64,000 nucleotides of DNA from Leptodactylus fallax (Eukaryota; Chordata; Amphibia; Anura; Leptodactylidae). Under the pieces are notes generated by a model. It saw only the letters and a program-made list of their open reading frames with translations. It searched no databases and was not told the origin of the DNA. The position numbers were made by a program, and so were the translations under genes. How positions within the stretch are numbered: position 1 is the first letter of the stretch; each line of letters begins with the position of its first letter. Below are positions 60,225 through 64,000 of this stretch, piece after piece. The stretch is taken from positions 2,046,001 through 2,110,000 of the forward strand of contig CAMRHE010000133.1 of the NCBI GenBank assembly GCA_947044405.1, given 5' to 3'.

Positions 60225-60674
60225 ATGAAAGACTTGACAAAAAGTCTGCAGATGAGCAGAAGCTTTCAGAGGATGTTGGAGGATCAATCCAATATAATTC
60301 AGGGAACAGTGAGGGAAGCAGAAAATATTATCCAGGATGCTGACCTGACAAGTGTTAGAACATTGCAGAATATCCTAGAATTAGGAGGCGTAGTGGATAA
60401 AGAGGTGGCATCTACATCTGCTGCCATAGAAGATGTCAGGAAGATTGAGGAAGTTCTGCAAGTTGCAATAGTAAAAACTGAGATGGAGGCTGTGCAGAAA
60501 AATGTGGCAGTGAAGAAAGTTCCGGAACTGGAATTAGAGATTTGTGCGCTACAGAAGGCGGTAGAATTGAAGAAAGCTGCCAGCATAGAGGCAGAGAAAG
60601 CAGAACCATTAAGGCAGCCAGAACATGTAACCCAAAAGCATCTGGGTACTGACAGAAAAAACTGTGATTGGTAA
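60225..60674 (+). pseudogene. Second myosin II tail segment, out of order
   Basis: 149-codon frame. Residues about 70-130 (60432-60614) match a myosin II rod segment that in the host protein lies N-terminal to the one at 58940-59694: EAVQKNVAVKKVPELE, then ASIEAEKAE. The remaining residues (1-70) are coiled coil of unknown source (MLEDQSNIIQGTVREAENI). Its position downstream of the later segment shows rearrangement or separate capture. Confidence 0.7.
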
Positions 60675-61334
60675 AAACTTGGTATCCCAGTCCTCCGGTG
60701 TTAGCACAGGGAATGAAAATAACTTGAAGAATGTTGAGATGACGATATCACCAGCTCCTGTACTGTCAGAAAAGGGTTGGCACGAAAATTCTTGCAATCT
60801 ATCACAGTATCGTTAACATGCCTCTAGAAAGTTATGCATATGAGAGAGAGGAAGTAAGACTAGAGTGTGGAAGTGATTCTCCGGCTGCCGTACAGGTGCG
60901 GACGCATTATACAGAAACCATTCCAATATATGTTGTGGCAGTTTAGACATACCAGAAAATGTAGTTCAGCGTGAGCTATTATGTGAGGGTGTACGGTATG
61001 GCCCTCGTGCAGAAGGAGAAGATATTGCAGTGCAGAGATTGTCTCAAACAAAGAGGAGAGCAAGCGGCCTATGTCTCCTAAACTTCTAAGCCTTGATGGT
61101 GATGGCAAAGTTTGCTTTGAGATGAAGGTTATGAAAAAAGGCCAGGATCTTGGCGTAGGAGTTAAAGTGAGGAGAAACCGGAAGTGTCAAGTAACCGGAA
61201 TCTGGAAGAGACCGCCAGATTGGGACTTCTGGAGAGACACTCGACAGGCATACTTGGTTGAAGAGGGACTTCATCATAGGATGTCTCGTCCCATTGTAGC
61301 TCACCCCATGGGTAGTGAGCTGAGGGGGAGGGTA
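60675..61334 (+). other. 3' interior of the LTR element, no identified product
   Basis: Fragmented frames only, for example a stretch near 60900-61075 with SLDIPENVVQRELLCEGV. No match I recognise. It ends in the polypurine tract before the 3' LTR. Confidence 0.4.
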
Positions 61335-61811
61335 TGTAAGTATGTGAGCCAGAGGGCGCTGTTGAGCGACCCAGGCCAGGCCAGAAAAGGCTCTCAGCCA
61401 CGCCTTTGGGTGGTGGCACGTAACTCCAGGAGGGCTGGAGTGTCCTGCAGGAAGCGGTGGACCAGCTAGGACAGAGAGAGAGGCTCTGTCCCAAAAGGGC
61501 TGGCGTCCACAGGGGTGGACCAGCTAGGACAGAGAGATCGGCTCTGTCCCAGAAGGGCTGGCGTCCACAGAGGACTGTTGTTGGAGCTGAGCAACAGTCA
61601 GGACAGTTAGGGGCTCAAGGAGTGAGTTAGTCCCTGACTGTGGCATAGGTTTTTTGTTGTTTTTGTTATGTTGCAGTTAAGCTGAACGAAGCCACGTTTA
61701 TTTTACACTTGGACCGTCTGAAAGTTATCTTTCCGGCGCCCAGTACCATGAACCACCGCTGTCCGGACCAGGAAAAGCCGCCATTTTGAGTTTAATTCCC
61801 CCAAGTTGTCA
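61335..61811 (+). repeat. 3' LTR
   Basis: Same start and end as the 5' LTR, and the same tandem duplication. The polyadenylation signal is changed to AACGAA (61685-61690). Confidence 0.9.
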
Positions 61812-62241
61812 TAGTAGTTATATGCTATTATGCTACAGTACGTATGACTACGACTATACTATACCCAATAGAGGAGACTTCATTTCTTCTGAAATGGAAA
61901 ACGAAAAGTGTTAATGCAAATTGTAATCAACGTATGTAAACAGTATATGAAATATCGATTTAATAGAGAAAATAACAATCTTCTGTGAAGGATTACATAA
62001 TCATTGGCCTATGGATCCAAATCATATAGAATACGTACGATCGGATGCTCTGTTCAATCCCGCTCTTTCAGTGGTATCAAGCGTATAGATGCAGTATGAT
62101 TCCCTCTGTTTCAGGAGGGCAATCCGATTACCCCCTCTTCTTGACTGCTCCACACGTTCAATTACTTGATCATAATTGTGCCACATTGTCTTGATCTATT
62201 AAAATGGGCTGGGCTGGGCTGGGATGGGTAGAGTATTTACA

Positions 62242-63018
62242 TTATTTCTGATGGTGGATTTGTTTGGATATGCGGTCTTGTATATGCTGGGTGGTTTCCC
62301 CAACATATACGAGATTGCACGGGCATTTGATGTAAAAACAAAAGAACTCGCACAAGTGTAAAAGTGTTTGGGGGTGGATAAAGTGATCCTTTGACCACTG
62401 AATGCAGTGCAGACAAGGGAATGTACCCTTCCTGGGAGTAGATAAAAATGTTTGGTGTGACACTCGCTGTAAGCTTCCCACGTCTTCCTTAACCAGTGTT
62501 TCCTTAATATTCTTGTCCCTCTTGTAACATGTTAGTGGTGGATTATGGAATTCCTCAGTATCTGGGAATACCCTGTGTAATATGGGCCAATGTTTTTTGA
62601 TATTTAGTTTAGGTGAAAGAGGATGATATTTTTGCACAAAGGGCATACGTTTGGAGTTCTTGTCTCTATCTGTAGAGTTGGTATTCTGTCTCACAGCCTC
62701 TTCTAGTACATTTGGAGTATAACCCCTTTCAATGAATCTTTCTGACATTTCAGTGATGCGACCCTGTTGATTATGTGGATTGGAGACTACGTCTTTGAAA
62801 TTGGGAGACGACTTAGTGTTAGGCGGATGGTTGCTAGTGTAAAACAGCAAACTGTTCCTTTCTGTTGGTTTCATGTATAGATAAAAATTGTCTCCAATGG
62901 AATTTTTCAAGACCCAGGTATCAAGAAAATTCATGCGTGTTGGATCACGGTGTGTGGTAAACTGTAAGGGTAAACATTGAGAGAATCGTGGAATAGCAAT
63001 GGTCCTGTCCATACACAA
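62242..63018 (-). pseudogene. Penelope-like RT thumb and GIY-YIG endonuclease, 5'-truncated
   Basis: A 258-codon open minus-strand frame. It begins at the end of the RT domain (MNFLDTWVLKNSIGDNFYLY, then KPTERNSLLFYTSNHP, the PLE thumb phrase). It goes through a linker with MSERFIERGYTPNVLEEAV to the endonuclease core YIKCPCNLVYVGETTQHIQD near 62260-62325. The catalytic RT motifs are absent by truncation. The frame itself has no stop, so this copy is younger or better kept than its neighbours. Confidence 0.88.
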
Positions 63019-63085
63019 AAAATATAGTCTGTCTCCAGTAAATAGAATATTGGTGGAATTAGCTATTGGGGTATATGTGGTCTTG

Positions 63086-63214
63086 TTTTTTTTTAAAGCT
63101 ATAATAGTTATTTGGGGCTTTTGGCCTTCCCATTGCAGTGCCCATGAGCTAGTGGAAGATGCTCTTCAAATCTGATATTGTTCAGTTGCAGAATAAATGC
63201 TAAAAAGTGAGTCA
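63086..63214. repeat. Repeat R2, copy C/D
   Basis: 'aagctataatagttatttggggc' and 'attgcagtgcccatgagctagtggaagatg', as in the other R2 copies. Here R2 runs straight into R1 with no PLE between them, which shows the original order of the repeated unit. Confidence 0.85.
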
Positions 63215-64000
63215 TGGTTTGCTAGATTTACCCCTATCATTCTAAGATTGAGTGGTGCTCTCCTTCTCATAGGGTATGAAGGTTTAAAATGCCCCAGCTT
63301 TTTGGCTGTCCAGTAGAGTATCCAAATTCTCTAAACCTGTCAAAATAATAAATTCTGGATACTGTCCTCTGGGCTCATGTTTACAGAAATCTACAGTGTA
63401 AACTCCAGGGATATGGTGACTAGATCCTTTTACATTGTGTTTTAAGTTGCCTTTTACCCTCATCTGAAAGACATCCTGATGAATTTTTACATGCAGAAAA
63501 TGCTGAATTTTTGTTTCGGATAGATTTTACAAAGTTGCTTTGTGAACTTACATTTTCATTTTACCGATGGTACAGTCAATGTACAGTAGGTTAGATGCTG
63601 GACAGGTAATAAAGTATGCTAGAAATGCTGATGTGGTGGTCCATGTAGTAGATGGTATTAGACATGGACTTTAATTCCTGATAAATGCGTATTACATCAC
63701 AGCACAAGTATGTAATGTGTACATGACCCAAGTAGGATCATATGGCAATTTGTCAACTTCTAGGCTTAGGGATACTTTGACTTGGAAATATACTTGTAAA
63801 CACTTACCTGGTCTGCCACTCTACCGTCTGATTTCCATGGTGTTTTTGGGGAGGTTTGTGGCATAATGAACATACCTTTGTTGTCAATGTGCAATATTGC
63901 TGCTAGAAAATCGACATTTTATCCATATGCAAATAAGCTACTTGATGCACCCGGGGGTCGGTCGTGTCTGCCACAGCACTCAGTTTTACCTGTGGTCGCT
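63215..64000. repeat. Repeat R1, copy D, cut by the window end
   Basis: Begins 'ctagatttacccctatcattctaag' and follows copy B through 'tgctttgtgaactta', 'ggtattagacatggactttaattcctgataaatgcg' and the 'gtgtctgccacagcactcagttttacctgtggtcgct' phrase at the end. It continues beyond the window. Confidence 0.85.

Larger units (their letters stand above)
57218..61811 (+). mobile_element. Non-autonomous LTR retroelement carrying captured myosin heavy-chain sequence
   Basis: Two LTRs (57218-57693, 61335-61811) in direct orientation flank a 3.6-kb interior. The interior starts 'catatggtggagaatcgcgc', whose TGG and position suit a primer-binding site, and ends with the purine tract gagggggaggg (61322-61332). 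No gag, protease, reverse transcriptase, RNase H or integrase can be seen in any frame. The interior codes almost only for coiled coil, part of it non-muscle myosin II tail. The element therefore depends on another element for its enzymes. The target duplication is unclear; only TAG is shared at the two flanks. Confidence 0.85.
55686..63085 (-). mobile_element. Penelope-like element split by LTR insertions
   Basis: Minus-strand PLE with its 3' end at 55686 (on its strand 'cttgaaaaaggggcgcc' near the end, a usual tail signal) and coding at 62242-63018. Its long 3' region carries a solo LTR (56182-56583) and a 4.6-kb LTR element (57218-61811). The 5' end at about 63085 is truncated within the RT thumb and abuts R2. 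Confidence 0.78.

Noticed and set aside
58890..60674. A functional host myosin gene or exon cluster
   Set aside because: It lacks introns and the motor domain, has segments out of order with frame changes, and is enclosed by LTRs.

Overview
This window reads as repeat-dense vertebrate intergenic DNA, most likely from an amphibian (frog-like). The evidence is the mix of families: several L1/Tx1-clade LINEs, Penelope-like elements (PLEs) with GIY-YIG endonucleases, an L2-like LINE with the 3' end familiar from frog genomes, CR1, piggyBac, hAT, PIF/Harbinger and two kinds of Tc1/mariner. I see no intact host gene, no rRNA or tRNA gene, no operon and no CRISPR array. Almost every coding signal belongs to a mobile element or to a captured sequence, and almost all are broken.

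Layout. 1-778: 3' end of a piggyBac transposase. 2423-14463: a PLE split by a hAT transposon (3792-14295, exact 8-bp target duplication), itself carrying a CR1 fragment, a hairpin MITE and a 6.3-kb L1/Tx1 LINE (7466-13740, exact 15-bp target duplication). 14464-18590: a hairpin MITE, an L2-like LINE lacking its reverse transcriptase, and a PLE 3' end. 18591 to the end: several head-to-tail partial copies of one repeated unit (called R1, Harbinger and R2 here), interrupted by later insertions. These are L1/Tx1 LINEs at 18751-25139, 29939-35723 and 46062-51140; Tc1 elements at 26425-27545 and 41730-43371; PLEs at 35847-37700, 43486-46030 and 55686-63085; a hAT-type non-autonomous element at 53103-54567; and a solo LTR at 56182-56583.

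Three things stand out. First, 39698-41360 looks like a retrotransposed mRNA of a negative-strand RNA virus nucleoprotein: one long broken reading frame, poly(A) tail, 8-bp target duplication, and a related repeat copy showing the empty site. Second, a related nucleoprotein 5' half (51141-51654) is joined directly to the 5'-truncated end of an L1/Tx1 LINE in the same orientation, as expected from template switching during reverse transcription. Third, 57218-61811 is an LTR element with two LTRs about 98% identical; its interior shows no gag or pol but encodes coiled coil, part of it recognisably non-muscle myosin II heavy chain tail, with two myosin pieces in the reverse of their order in the host protein.

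The pieces do not work together as a pathway. They record serial insertion: an older Harbinger-containing repeat array was a landing site for LINEs, PLEs and DNA transposons, and the LINE machinery also copied foreign RNAs (viral mRNA, perhaps U2 snRNA) into it. Boundaries without a stated target duplication are approximate, by tens of bases for most and up to a few hundred for the PLE tails.
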